Notes under the pieces: generated by a model
The model's input: the letters and a program-made list of their open reading frames with translations, nothing else
Database searches by the model: none
Told to the model about the DNA's origin: nothing
Shown: piece after piece, positions 33,868-42,652 of the stretch
Layout of the letters: the number at the start of each line of letters is the position of its first letter
Position numbering within the stretch: position 1 is the stretch's first letter
Position numbers and translations under genes: made by a program
Assembly (NCBI RefSeq): GCF_014297445.1
Contig: NZ_JACORU010000013.1
Span: 1 to 64,000 of the forward strand
Direction: 5' to 3'
Length of the DNA stretch: 64,000 nucleotides
Source: Ramlibacter albus
GTDB taxonomy: Bacteria; Pseudomonadota; Gammaproteobacteria; Burkholderiales; Burkholderiaceae_C

Positions 33868-36800
33868 ATGGCCGGTATTTCGATCAAGCCCGTCGCGGCG
33901 CCCATTCCGCTCGCGCAGGCGTACCGCGACTTCTGCCGCGCACTCAAGGAGTCAGGCTTCGAGGGCGAGGTCGGCGACACCTATGCGGAGCGCACGGTGC
34001 TGTCGACGGACAACTCCATCTACCAGCGCCTGTCGCAGGCGGTTGCCTACCCTCGACACGCGGCGGACGTGCAGTGCATCGCGCGGCTGGTCGCGCAGCC
34101 CGAGCATCGGTGCATCGTCGTCACGCCGCGTGGCGGTGGCACGGGGACGAACGGCCAGTCGCTCACCGACGGCATCGTGGTGGACCTCTCGCGGCACATG
34201 AACCGCATCCTCGAGATCGACGTCGCGGCGCGACGCGTGCGCGTGGAGGCGGGTGTGGTCAAGGACCAGCTCAATGCTGCCCTCAAGCCGCACGGGTTGT
34301 TCTTCGCGCCGGAGCTGTCGACGTCCAACCGGGCCACCATCGGCGGGATGATCAGCACGGATGCCAGCGGGCAGGGCAGCTGCACCTATGGCAAGACACG
34401 GGACCATGTGTTGGGTTTGTCCTGTGTGTACCTGGGTGGCGAGCGCCATGACAGCCGCGCGGTCACCGATGCGCAGGCGCAGCGGCTGTCGCAAGGCGAC
34501 GCGCCGGTGGCACGCGGATATCGCGTTGCACGCACCATCGAGGCCGAGCAGGGCGCGCTGATCGAGTCACGCTTCCCGAAGCTCAACCGGTGCCTCACGG
34601 GTTACGACCTCGCACACCTGCGCGAGCCGGACGGCCGCTTCAATCTCAACAGCCTGCTCTGTGGGTCCGAAGGTTCGCTCGGCTTTCTCGTCGAAGCGAC
34701 GCTGAATGTGCTGCCGATTCCGCGGCACACCACGCTGGTCAATGTCCGCTACGCGAGCTTCATGGAGGCGCTGCGCGACGCGCAGGCGCTGATGGCGCTG
34801 CGCCCACTTTCCATCGAGACGGTGGACTCTCGCGTGCTCTCGCTGGCGATGAAGGACATCGTCTGGGAGCGCGTCTCTGGCTATTTCCCGAGCGACGCGC
34901 AGACGCAGACGCTCGGGATCAACCTGGTCGAATTCGCGGGCGACGACGAGCAGGATCTGGCGCGGCGTGTCGAGGCATTCGTGCGGCACATCGAAGCCGA
35001 TCGCAGCGTCACGCGGCTTGGCCACACGCTGGCGGTTGGAACGCAAGCCGTCGAGACGGTTTATGCGATGCGCAAGCGCGCGGTGGGGTTGCTCGGCAAC
35101 GTCCCGGGCGAGGCGCGGCCGCAACCCTTCGTCGAAGACACGGCGGTCCCGCCGGAGAACCTGGCCGACTACATCGCCGAGTTCCGGGAACTGCTCGACG
35201 GGCACGGCCTGCAGTACGGCATGTTCGGCCACGTGGACGCGGGCGTGCTGCACGTGCGCCCTTTGCTGGACATGAAGGACGAGCGCCAGGCGGCGCTGGT
35301 GCGGCCGATCACGCAGGAGGTCGCGCGCCTCACGCAGAAATATGGCGGCTTGCTCTGGGGCGAGCATGGCAAGGGCCTGCGTTCCGAGTTCTCGCCGGCG
35401 TTCTTCGGCGAGCTCTATCCCGCGTTGCAGGCAATCAAGGCCGCGTTCGATCCGCACAACCAGTTGAACCCCGGCAAGATCGCGACGCCTCTGCAGTCCG
35501 AAAGCGCGCTCCTGCGCGTCGACGAGGTTGCGCTGCGGGCCCATGCCGATCGACAGATCGACGAACGCGTGTGGCAAAGCTACGGCACCGCGATGCATTG
35601 CAATGGCAACGGAGCCTGCTACACCTTCGACCCGGACGACGCGATGTGCCCGTCATGGAAGGCGACGCGCCAGCGCGTTCACTCGCCGAAGGGGCGTGCG
35701 TCGCTGATCCGCGAGTGGCTCAGGTTGCAGGGCGCCGCAGGCATCGACGTGCTCGAGGCGGAGCAGCGGGCGCCTTCTTTTCTCGCGAGCCTGCCCGAGC
35801 GATGGCGCAACTCGCGCAGGCGAGGGCACGAGGCGGATTTCTCCCACGAGGTGTACGACGCGATGGCCGGCTGCCTGGCCTGCAAGTCGTGCGCAGGCCA
35901 ATGCCCGGTCAAGGTGAACGTGCCGGAGTTCCGCTCGCGCTTCCTCGCGCTCTACCACGCAAGGTACCTGCGCCCGCTGAAGGACTATCTGGTCGGGTCG
36001 CTCGAATACACGATCCCGTTTCTTGCGACGATGCCCGCGGTCTACAACACGATCATGTCGGCCGGGTTCGTGCAGCGCTGGCTCGCCCGGCGCGCCGGCA
36101 TGGTCGACAGCCCCTTGCTCAGCCGGTTCGCATGGCGAAAACACCTGCAGACCTGGGGCGTGCGCAACGCATCGCAACGATCTCTGCAGGCGCGGACGCC
36201 GCAGGAGCGCGCACGTTCGGTCGTCTTCGTGCAGGACGCATTCACGCGCTATTTCGAGTCACCGGTCGCAGCAAGCTTCATCGAGCTGGCTGCGCGGCTG
36301 GGGTTCACGGTCTACCTCGCGCCCTTCCTGCCGAACGGCAAGCCGCTGCACGTGCAAGGTTTCCTGCGCGCGTTCGACCGCGCCGCGCGGAACAATGCCG
36401 CGCAGCTGCGTGAGCTCGCTCGCAGCGGCATCCCGATGGTTGGCCTGGACCCTGCCATGACATTGGTCTATCGGCAGGAATACCGCAAGGTGCCAGGCCT
36501 CGAGATGCCCGATGTGCTGCTGCCGCAGGAGTGGCTGCTCGAGGTGATGCCCCAGGCACCGCTCGCAGCGGAGAGCTCGCGCTTCAGACTCCTTGCGCAC
36601 TGCACCGAGAAGACCAACGTGCCATCCAGCAGCAGCGACTGGGGGCGCGTGTTCGAACGCGCCGGCTTGCAACTCGCGACCGAGGCCACGGGATGCTGCG
36701 GCATGTCCGGCACTTACGGCCACGAGACGCGCAACGTCGCGACCTCGCGCGCCATCTTCGAGCTGTCGTGGGGCGCCGTCGTCGACCGGTGCGCGCCCGA

Positions 36801-36924
36801 GGAGCTTCTTGCGACAGGCTACTCGTGCCGCAGCCAGGTGGACCGGTTGCGCGCCAGGCGGCTGCGGCACCCCGTCGAAGTACTGGTCGCCGCGATGCGA
36901 GCGGCACAGCCCCGACCCGCGTGA
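33868..36924 (+). CDS. ydiJ: YdiJ-like FAD-linked oxidase with Fe-S domain
   Basis: A 1018-residue fused dehydrogenase. The FAD_binding_4 domain (about 60-220) reads VTPRGGGTGTNGQSLTDG near 90 and TIGGMISTDASGQGSCTYGK. The FAD-oxidase C-terminal domain spans about 270-560. The ferredoxin-like motif CxxCxxCxxxCP is at about 668-678 (CLACKSCAGQCPV), and a CCG domain near 940 has ATGCCGMSG. Length and domain order match E. coli YdiJ, which oxidises D-2-hydroxyglutarate; D-lactate and glycolate dehydrogenases are relatives, so the substrate is likely a D-2-hydroxyacid. That would fit a dehalogenase/CoA-transferase neighbourhood, where 2-hydroxyacids arise. Confidence 0.9.
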   Translation: MAGISIKPVAAPIPLAQAYRDFCRALKESGFEGEVGDTYAERTVLSTDNSIYQRLSQAVAYPRHAADVQCIARLVAQPEHRCIVVTPRGGGTGTNGQSLTDGIVVDLSRHMNRILEIDVAARRVRVEAGVVKDQLNAALKPHGLFFAPELSTSNRATIGGMISTDASGQGSCTYGKTRDHVLGLSCVYLGGERHDSRAVTDAQAQRLSQGDAPVARGYRVARTIEAEQGALIESRFPKLNRCLTGYDLAHLREPDGRFNLNSLLCGSEGSLGFLVEATLNVLPIPRHTTLVNVRYASFMEALRDAQALMALRPLSIETVDSRVLSLAMKDIVWERVSGYFPSDAQTQTLGINLVEFAGDDEQDLARRVEAFVRHIEADRSVTRLGHTLAVGTQAVETVYAMRKRAVGLLGNVPGEARPQPFVEDTAVPPENLADYIAEFRELLDGHGLQYGMFGHVDAGVLHVRPLLDMKDERQAALVRPITQEVARLTQKYGGLLWGEHGKGLRSEFSPAFFGELYPALQAIKAAFDPHNQLNPGKIATPLQSESALLRVDEVALRAHADRQIDERVWQSYGTAMHCNGNGACYTFDPDDAMCPSWKATRQRVHSPKGRASLIREWLRLQGAAGIDVLEAEQRAPSFLASLPERWRNSRRRGHEADFSHEVYDAMAGCLACKSCAGQCPVKVNVPEFRSRFLALYHARYLRPLKDYLVGSLEYTIPFLATMPAVYNTIMSAGFVQRWLARRAGMVDSPLLSRFAWRKHLQTWGVRNASQRSLQARTPQERARSVVFVQDAFTRYFESPVAASFIELAARLGFTVYLAPFLPNGKPLHVQGFLRAFDRAARNNAAQLRELARSGIPMVGLDPAMTLVYRQEYRKVPGLEMPDVLLPQEWLLEVMPQAPLAAESSRFRLLAHCTEKTNVPSSSSDWGRVFERAGLQLATEATGCCGMSGTYGHETRNVATSRAIFELSWGAVVDRCAPEELLATGYSCRSQVDRLRARRLRHPVEVLVAAMRAAQPRPA

Positions 36925-36964
36925 TACGCGCCTGGCTGCAGCGGACGCCGAAGCGAGAACGCCA

Positions 36965-37639
36965 TCAGTGCGCGGCGAGCCACCTCGCGCACTCGTCCGC
37001 GAGCTGCGCGATCACGTCCGCGTCGGTTCGCCCCGACCGTGCCAGGACGTGAAACGCATGGTCCGCGCCATCGATGACGACCAACGTGGCTCGATCACCC
37101 AAGCCCGACGTCACCTGTTCGATCAGTTCCAGCTCCGCCAGCGCGTCGCGCGTTCCCTGCAGGAACAGCATCGGGACGCTCACTTGGGCCAGATGCTCGG
37201 CGCGTGAAGTCGCGGGCTTGCCCGAAGGATGAAGCGGGAAGCCGACGAAGATCAGGCCGCGCACGCCGTCGATACCGCCTTGCGCCTGCGCCTGCGAGCT
37301 CATGCGGCCGCCGAAGGACTTGCCGCCCGCGAACAGGGGAACGCCCGGCAAGCGCTGCGCCGCTTCTGCGGCCGCGGCGCGAACCGCGGCTTGCGCGACG
37401 GCCGGCGGGTCGGGCCGCTTGCTGCCTTCTTCCATGAAGGGGAACTGGAAGCGCAGCGTCGCGACTCCCCGCTCGGCCAGTGCATTCGCAAGGCTCGCCA
37501 TGAATGCGTGGCCCATGCCGGCGCCCGCGCCGTGCGCGAAGACGAAGCACGCCGACGGCGATTCAGGTGTGCACAGCAGGCCCGAGACGGATTGGCCCGA
37601 CGCGAGCGGGATGCGAATCGGTGTCGTCGTTGCGCTCAT
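36965..37639 (-). CDS. Alpha/beta hydrolase of the KANL3/Tex30 family
   Basis: A 224-residue serine-hydrolase fold. The oxyanion region is VFAHGAGAGMGHAFM near 35, the nucleophile elbow is GKSFGGR near 105 (Ser in GxSxGG), the acid is in LFLQGTRDAL near 165 and the His is in GADHAFHV near 190. The substrate is unknown; the family includes small esterases and dienelactone-hydrolase-like proteins. It overlaps the sugar-kinase gene by 4 bp and is convergent with the YdiJ-like gene. Confidence 0.88.
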   Translation of the reverse strand: MSATTTPIRIPLASGQSVSGLLCTPESPSACFVFAHGAGAGMGHAFMASLANALAERGVATLRFQFPFMEEGSKRPDPPAVAQAAVRAAAAEAAQRLPGVPLFAGGKSFGGRMSSQAQAQGGIDGVRGLIFVGFPLHPSGKPATSRAEHLAQVSVPMLFLQGTRDALAELELIEQVTSGLGDRATLVVIDGADHAFHVLARSGRTDADVIAQLADECARWLAAH

Positions 37640-38571
37640 CGAGCGGGTGTTCGCTGCGCGAGCAAAGCCCGCACAGCTTCCGCGCGCGGGATCGGAGCGA
37701 CCGCGCCATAGCCCGTTGTCGCAAGCGCAGCGGCCGCGTTGGCGTAGCGCGCCGCTTCACCGATCTCATCGCCGGCAGCCAGGCGCGCGAGCAGCGCACC
37801 CGCGAAGGTGTCCCCCGCACCGGTGGCATCGACCGCATCGACGCGCTGGCCCGCGACCTTGGTGCGCCGCTGCGTCGTCGCGACGATGGCGCCTTCCTTG
37901 CCGAGCTTCAGCACCGCCACCGGCGCTCCCGCGGCGAGGCACCAGTCGATGATGCCTTCTGCATCGTCCACCCCGGCGAGGTGGACCACATCGTCATAGC
38001 TCGGCAGGAACACGTCGCACTGCGAGATCGTCTCGCGAATGACGGCACGCGCACGCGCCAGCGGCCACAGCTTCAACCGCAGGTTCGAGTCGTACACCAC
38101 CTTCACGCCCGCGTTGCGCGCGATCTCGATGGCGGCAAAAACCGTGTCGCAGGCGCTCGCGCTGATGGCCTGGCTGATCGCCGAGACGTGCAGGTACTTC
38201 GCGCCTTCGATCACCTCACGTGGCAAGTCGGCCGGCGTCATGCGGCTTGCCGCGCTGCCCGCACGCAGGTAGCTGAACTGGTGACCCGTGGGCCCGTGCG
38301 TCACGAAGTACACCGCCGTGGGCGCATCCGGGTCGCGCCCGACGGCGGCCGTGGATACGTTCTCGCGCTCCCACAAGGCAACGAGCTCGTCGCCGAAGGT
38401 GTCGCAGCCCAGCAGCGTGATGTACGCGGTGCTCGCACCCTGCCGCGCCGCCGCGATGATCGCGTTCGACGTATCGCCGCCGTACCCCTGCAGGTACTCG
38501 CGGCTGCCGGGCTGCGTCTGGTTGAACTCGATCATCGCCTCGCCGAGCGAGACGATGTCCACCTTGCCCAC
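37636..38571 (-). CDS. PfkB-family sugar kinase (2-keto-3-deoxygluconate kinase-like)
   Basis: A 311-residue ribokinase-fold enzyme. N-terminal SLGEAMIEFNQTQPGS and GGDTSNAIIAAARQG form the sugar site, and the signature DATGAGDTFAGALLARL near 250 contains the catalytic Asp. YFVTHGPTGHQFSYLRAGSAA resembles KDG kinases (KdgK), which phosphorylate 2-dehydro-3-deoxygluconate. No aldolase or dehydratase lies next to it, so the substrate stays open. It sits between a hydrolase and an SDR in a three-gene operon. Confidence 0.88.
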   Translation of the reverse strand: MGKVDIVSLGEAMIEFNQTQPGSREYLQGYGGDTSNAIIAAARQGASTAYITLLGCDTFGDELVALWERENVSTAAVGRDPDAPTAVYFVTHGPTGHQFSYLRAGSAASRMTPADLPREVIEGAKYLHVSAISQAISASACDTVFAAIEIARNAGVKVVYDSNLRLKLWPLARARAVIRETISQCDVFLPSYDDVVHLAGVDDAEGIIDWCLAAGAPVAVLKLGKEGAIVATTQRRTKVAGQRVDAVDATGAGDTFAGALLARLAAGDEIGEAARYANAAAALATTGYGAVAPIPRAEAVRALLAQRTPAR

Positions 38572-38577
38572 GGCCGC

Positions 38578-39366
38578 CTAGTACGTGCCGGGGTAGGCGC
38601 CGCCGTCCGTGAGCACGTTCTGCCCCGTGATGTAGCCGGCCTGCGCGCTGCACAGGAAGGCGCAGGTCGCGCCGAACTCATCGGACGTGCCGAAGCGCTG
38701 CGCGGGGATCTGCACGCGCCGTGCTTCCATCACCTCGTCGATGCTCTTGCCGGACTTCTTCGCGGCGCCGGTCATCGTGCCGCGCAGGCGGTCGGTGTCG
38801 AACGCGCCGGGTAGCAGGTTGTTGATCGTCACGTTGCGGCTCACCAGGCTCGGCGTGCGGGCCACGCCCGCAACGAAGCCGGTCAGGCCGCTGCGCGCGC
38901 CGTTCGACAGGCCCAGCGTGCTGATCGGCGCCTTCACCGCACCCGACGTGATGTTGACGATGCGCCCGAAGCCGCGCTCGGCCATGCCGTCGATCGTGGC
39001 CTTGATGAGCTCGATCGGCGTGAGCATGTTGGCGTCGATCGCCTTCACCCAGTCCTCGCGGTTCCAGTCGTGAAAGTCGCCGGGCGGCGGGCCGCCCGCG
39101 TTGGTGACGACGATGTCGAAGTCGCGCCGCTTGCCGAACACGGCGTTGCGGCCGTCCACCGTGGTGATGTCGGCCGGGACCGCGATGACTTCCACGCCGG
39201 GCGCGTCCTTGCGGATGCGGTCGGCCGCTTCCTGCAGCGCCTGTGCCGTGCGGGCCACGATCACGACGTTGGCGCCCTCACGCGCCAGCGCGTGCGCGCA
39301 GCCGAAGCCCAAGCCCTTGCTCGCGCCGCACACGAGCGCCCATTTGCCTTTGATGCCGAGGTCCAT
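38578..39366 (-). CDS. Short-chain dehydrogenase/reductase, atypical active site
   Basis: A 262-residue SDR with the cofactor motif GASKGLGFGCAHAL near 14, TNAGGPPPGD near 88, and IVNITSGAVK near 138 with the catalytic Ser. The usual Y-x-x-x-K is not present: the equivalent stretch is LGLSNGARSGLTGF. This LSN-AR pattern recurs in an SDR subgroup of unknown reaction, so the loss is probably old and not a local mutation. C-terminal end AGYITGQNVLTDGGAYPGTY is standard. First gene of the hydrolase/kinase/SDR operon. Confidence 0.88.
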   Translation of the reverse strand: MDLGIKGKWALVCGASKGLGFGCAHALAREGANVVIVARTAQALQEAADRIRKDAPGVEVIAVPADITTVDGRNAVFGKRRDFDIVVTNAGGPPPGDFHDWNREDWVKAIDANMLTPIELIKATIDGMAERGFGRIVNITSGAVKAPISTLGLSNGARSGLTGFVAGVARTPSLVSRNVTINNLLPGAFDTDRLRGTMTGAAKKSGKSIDEVMEARRVQIPAQRFGTSDEFGATCAFLCSAQAGYITGQNVLTDGGAYPGTY

Positions 39367-39481
39367 AAGTCATCCTGCCTTGGTTCTGGTGTTGCCATCA
39401 TAGGCGCCAAGGCGTTAGTCCGAAATTCGCAATTCACATCCGCCGCCGTTTCGCGCAGCATCGGGCGACAAAGGAGACAGC

Positions 39482-41443
39482 ATGCGCAGTCATCACAGCA
39501 GGCTTGCCCGGCTTGCCGCTATTTCATTCTTCGTAACGAGCGTCGCAACCGCGCACGCGCAAGTCGTGCGGTTCGAAGTGCTCCAGAGCACGCCGGCCTA
39601 TGGCGGCCGCAGCTTCGGCAGCGTCGGCCCGTACGTGAAGGTGACCGCGCGCGCCACCATCGCGCTCGACCCCGCCGATCCGCGCAACGCGGTCATCGTC
39701 GACATCGACAAGGCGCCGCGCAACGCGGCCGGCCGCGTCGAAGCGACGGCCGACGTCGTCGTGCTTCGGCCGGCGGACCCGGCCCGCGGCAACGGCACGT
39801 TGTTCGTCGACGTGCCGAATCGCGGCCGCCGGATCGGGCAGCAGCTCTTCGACGACGCGCTCGAGGCGAACAGCCTCGACAAGGGCGACGCCGGCAACGG
39901 CTTCCTCGAGCGGCAGGGCTACACCGTCGCATGGATCGGCTGGCAGGCCGACCTCGAGTCGAAGCCCGGCCAGATGGGCATCCAGGCGCCCGTGCTGCGG
40001 GGCGTGACCGGGCCCGTGCGCGAAGAGTTCGTCTTCGACCACATGCGCAACCCGGCCACCGCAACCCTGCAGTGGCCTGTGGCGGACCCGTCGAAGCTCG
40101 CGGTCACGGTACGCCCCACCTGGGATGCGCCGCGCCAGACACCGGTGGGCCTCGCGGTGCGAGCGACGGGGGCGAACACGATCGAGATCCAGCGGCCCGC
40201 GAGCGGCTTCGATGCGGGGGCGCTCTACGAAGTCACCTACACCGGCCGCGACCCCATCGTGCTGGGCATGGGCTTCGCCGCGACGCGCGACGTCGCGGCC
40301 TTCCTGCGCCGCGACACCAGCGCGTCCAACCCGCTCGCGGTGGCGGGCCGGCCGTCCGTGCACCACGCCATCGGCTTCGGCGTCTCGCAGTCGGGACGCT
40401 TCCTGCGCGACTTCCTCCACCTCGGCTTCAACGAAGACCTGCTGGGCCGCACCGTGTTCGACGGCCTCATGCCGCACGTGGCGGGCGGCCGCCGCATGGC
40501 CACCAACGTGCGCTTCGGCCTGCCCAACCGCAACTCGCGGCACCCGCAGGACCCCGCGTGGCAAGTGGACACCTTCCCCTTCACGTATGCCGTGCTCGAA
40601 GACCCGCTCACCGGCCGGCGCGACGGCCTGATGCTGCGTTGCCGCCTGAACGCCACCTGCCCGCGCGTGATCCACACGGACAGCGAGCACGAGTGGTGGG
40701 CGTCGCGCGCGTCGCTGAACGTGACGGACCTCGCCGGCAACCACCTCGACCTGCCGCCCGACGTGCGCGCGTACATGCTCACGGGCACGCCGCACTACGC
40801 CGCGCCCAACGAGCGCGTGAAGACGGTCCAGACGATGGCGTTGCCCGTGAACCCGCTGCACAACGGCGCGTCGATGCGTGCGCTGCTGACGGCGATGCAG
40901 GAGTGGATCACGACCGGCAAGGAACCGCCCGCGAGCCGCGTGCCGATGCGGGCGCATGGCACGCTGGTCGAAGCGCAGGCCGCGGTGCCGGCCGGCATTC
41001 CCGGGTTGCCTTATGCGGGCATCCACAGTGCTGCACGCGTATCGGACCAGTCCGTCTTCCCGCCCCGTGAACTCGGTGGCTACCCCGTGTTCGTGCCGAA
41101 GGCGGATGCGGACGGCATGTCGATCGCGGGCGTGCGCCAGCTCGCGCTGGCCGTGCCGCGTGCCACGTACACCGGATGGAACCCGCGCGCGGCAGGCTTC
41201 GGTGCGGACGCGTTGTTCCCGCTGCAAGGCGCGGTCGTGCCTTTCGCGGCGACGCGTGCGCAGCGGCAGGCGGCGAACGATCCGCGGCCTTCGCTCGAAG
41301 AACGCTATGCGAGCAATGCGGCGTATGTGGCCGCCGTGCGCGCGGCGGCCGACAGGCTGGTGGCGGAGCGCTTGCTGTTGCCGGAGGATGCGCAGCGTTC
41401 GGTGGAGCTCGCGACGCAGGACAACCTGGCGCAGTTGCGCTGA
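39482..41443 (+). CDS. Large secreted alpha/beta hydrolase-domain protein
   Basis: A 653-residue protein with an N-terminal signal peptide (LAAISFFVTSVATAHAQ, cleavage near 27). The nucleophile elbow is GFGVSQSGRFLRDF near 305 (GxSxSG), following HHAIG. The fold matches the alpha/beta hydrolase domain family (PF20091), whose members are exported and poorly characterised. Other conserved blocks are PNRGRRIGQQLFDD, VWIGWQ-like AWIGWQADL, and THADSEHEWWASR-like HTDSEHEWWASRASL, which includes a likely His/Asp pair. The ATG has AAAGGAGA upstream. It is transcribed alone and ends convergent with the AraC gene. Confidence 0.85.
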   Translation: MRSHHSRLARLAAISFFVTSVATAHAQVVRFEVLQSTPAYGGRSFGSVGPYVKVTARATIALDPADPRNAVIVDIDKAPRNAAGRVEATADVVVLRPADPARGNGTLFVDVPNRGRRIGQQLFDDALEANSLDKGDAGNGFLERQGYTVAWIGWQADLESKPGQMGIQAPVLRGVTGPVREEFVFDHMRNPATATLQWPVADPSKLAVTVRPTWDAPRQTPVGLAVRATGANTIEIQRPASGFDAGALYEVTYTGRDPIVLGMGFAATRDVAAFLRRDTSASNPLAVAGRPSVHHAIGFGVSQSGRFLRDFLHLGFNEDLLGRTVFDGLMPHVAGGRRMATNVRFGLPNRNSRHPQDPAWQVDTFPFTYAVLEDPLTGRRDGLMLRCRLNATCPRVIHTDSEHEWWASRASLNVTDLAGNHLDLPPDVRAYMLTGTPHYAAPNERVKTVQTMALPVNPLHNGASMRALLTAMQEWITTGKEPPASRVPMRAHGTLVEAQAAVPAGIPGLPYAGIHSAARVSDQSVFPPRELGGYPVFVPKADADGMSIAGVRQLALAVPRATYTGWNPRAAGFGADALFPLQGAVVPFAATRAQRQAANDPRPSLEERYASNAAYVAAVRAAADRLVAERLLLPEDAQRSVELATQDNLAQLR

Positions 41444-41451
41444 CGCGGATC

Positions 41452-41476
41452 GGCGCCGCCGCCAGCGGCCGGCGCC
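41452..41476. terminator. Hairpin between convergent hydrolase and AraC genes
   Basis: GGCGCCG and CGGCGCC form a 7-bp stem with further GC pairing inside an 11-nt loop. It lies in the 39-bp space between two convergent stops and could end transcription from both sides, although no T-run follows. Confidence 0.4.
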
Positions 41477-41482
41477 GCAACG

Positions 41483-42508
41483 TCAGCGGCGGTTGCGCCG
41501 CAACGTCACCGAAGGCGATTCACCGAAGGCGCGCCCGTAGGCCGCGGCGAACTCGCCGACGTGGCTGAAGCCCAGCTCCAGCGCGACATCGGCGACTCGC
41601 AAGTCCTCGCGCGAAGGCTTCTCCAGCAGGGCGCGGGCCGCTTCCAGCCGGCGCTGCCGCAACCAGGCCATCGGCCCGACACCGTGATGCGCCTGGAAGG
41701 CCGCGAACAATGAGCGACGCGACACGCCACATGCAGCACTGACGGCTTCGACCGTGACGGCTTCGCGCAGCCGCTGCAGCATGAATTCCTCCGCGAGCCG
41801 CACCACGCGCGGGGCCGGCGCGCCCTGCGGCTGCTCGTCCAGCAGGAACCGGTGGTTGTGCGGGTGCTGCGTGAGCAGGACCGAGGCGACGCTCGCGGCC
41901 AGTGCGTTCTGCGCGTACTCGCGCGCGGCGCTGCCCAGCGGCAACTTCGCCACGCTGGCACCGAGCGTCACGATCGACATCCAGCTCGCCGCAAGTGACG
42001 GCGTGTCGGGGATGGCGGGCTCGAAGTACAGCGGCGCGGTGAGCGGCTGCCCCGAGATGCCCTGCCACGCGCTCGCCAGGAACGCCGCATCCACGCGCAC
42101 CACCATGTGGTCGAAGTCCTCGTAGGCCTCGATCTCGAAGCTGCGCAGCGGGCTGAACACACCGCCCGCGCCCTGGGCCAGTTGCTGCACATGCCCGTCC
42201 TGCCGCACGCGCGCGGCGCCGCGGATCGGCAGGTTGACGATGTAGTAGCCGGGCAGCGACTCCGCGCGTGGCACGAGCGCCGTGTGCGCACCCCAGCTCA
42301 TGCGGTCGAACGACACCGGCCCGAACGGCACGTGGTCGTGCGTGTAGTGGAACGCGCCGCCGGCGCGCAGACGGCGCATGCGCGCGGCGCCGAAGAGACG
42401 CGCCGACAGCTCGTTGGACTGGTCGACGTCGCGGCTGTCGGCCAGCCGCAGCCCGGCGATCCGGTGGCCGGCGAAGTCGATGCGGGACGGCAGGGTGGCA
42501 ACGCGCAT
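41483..42508 (-). CDS. AraC-family transcriptional regulator
   Basis: A 341-residue regulator. The N-terminal 200 residues form an AraC-binding-like effector domain (SWGAHTALVPRAESLPGYYIVNLP near 70-95). The C-terminal double helix-turn-helix (about 240-340) reads VSAACGVSRRSLFAAFQAHHGVGPMAWLRQRRLEAAR and LRVADVALELGFSHVGEFAAAYGRAFGESP. It is divergent from the acyl-CoA ligase/Liv operon. Two CTGCACTC direct repeats in the spacer are likely sites for it, so it probably activates that operon in response to its substrate. Confidence 0.93.
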   Translation of the reverse strand: MRVATLPSRIDFAGHRIAGLRLADSRDVDQSNELSARLFGAARMRRLRAGGAFHYTHDHVPFGPVSFDRMSWGAHTALVPRAESLPGYYIVNLPIRGAARVRQDGHVQQLAQGAGGVFSPLRSFEIEAYEDFDHMVVRVDAAFLASAWQGISGQPLTAPLYFEPAIPDTPSLAASWMSIVTLGASVAKLPLGSAAREYAQNALAASVASVLLTQHPHNHRFLLDEQPQGAPAPRVVRLAEEFMLQRLREAVTVEAVSAACGVSRRSLFAAFQAHHGVGPMAWLRQRRLEAARALLEKPSREDLRVADVALELGFSHVGEFAAAYGRAFGESPSVTLRRNRR

Positions 42509-42563
42509 GGGCCCACTTTGCGCGAGGCGGCAGCCCGCCGCAAGGGGGAAAACGGCAGTCCCG

Positions 42564-42590
42564 CTGCACTCCTGCCGCTGTCCTGCACTC
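42564..42590. promoter_or_regulatory. Direct repeats, candidate AraC binding sites
   Basis: CTGCACTC occurs at 42564-42571 and 42583-42590, 19 bp apart. Each is followed by a related TGCCGCT or TTCCGCT stretch. Direct repeats about two helical turns apart in a divergent spacer are the usual AraC-family operator. Confidence 0.5.
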
Positions 42591-42652
42591 TTCCGCTAGC
42601 GGCGGCCGCGCCCGGCGGCGAAGCTGCGCCTGTCCAAGGATCGCACCCTCCC

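Noticed and set aside
41452..41476. Possible second regulatory site of the AraC protein
   Set aside because: It lies between convergent stops, not in a promoter, so a terminator-like role is more likely.
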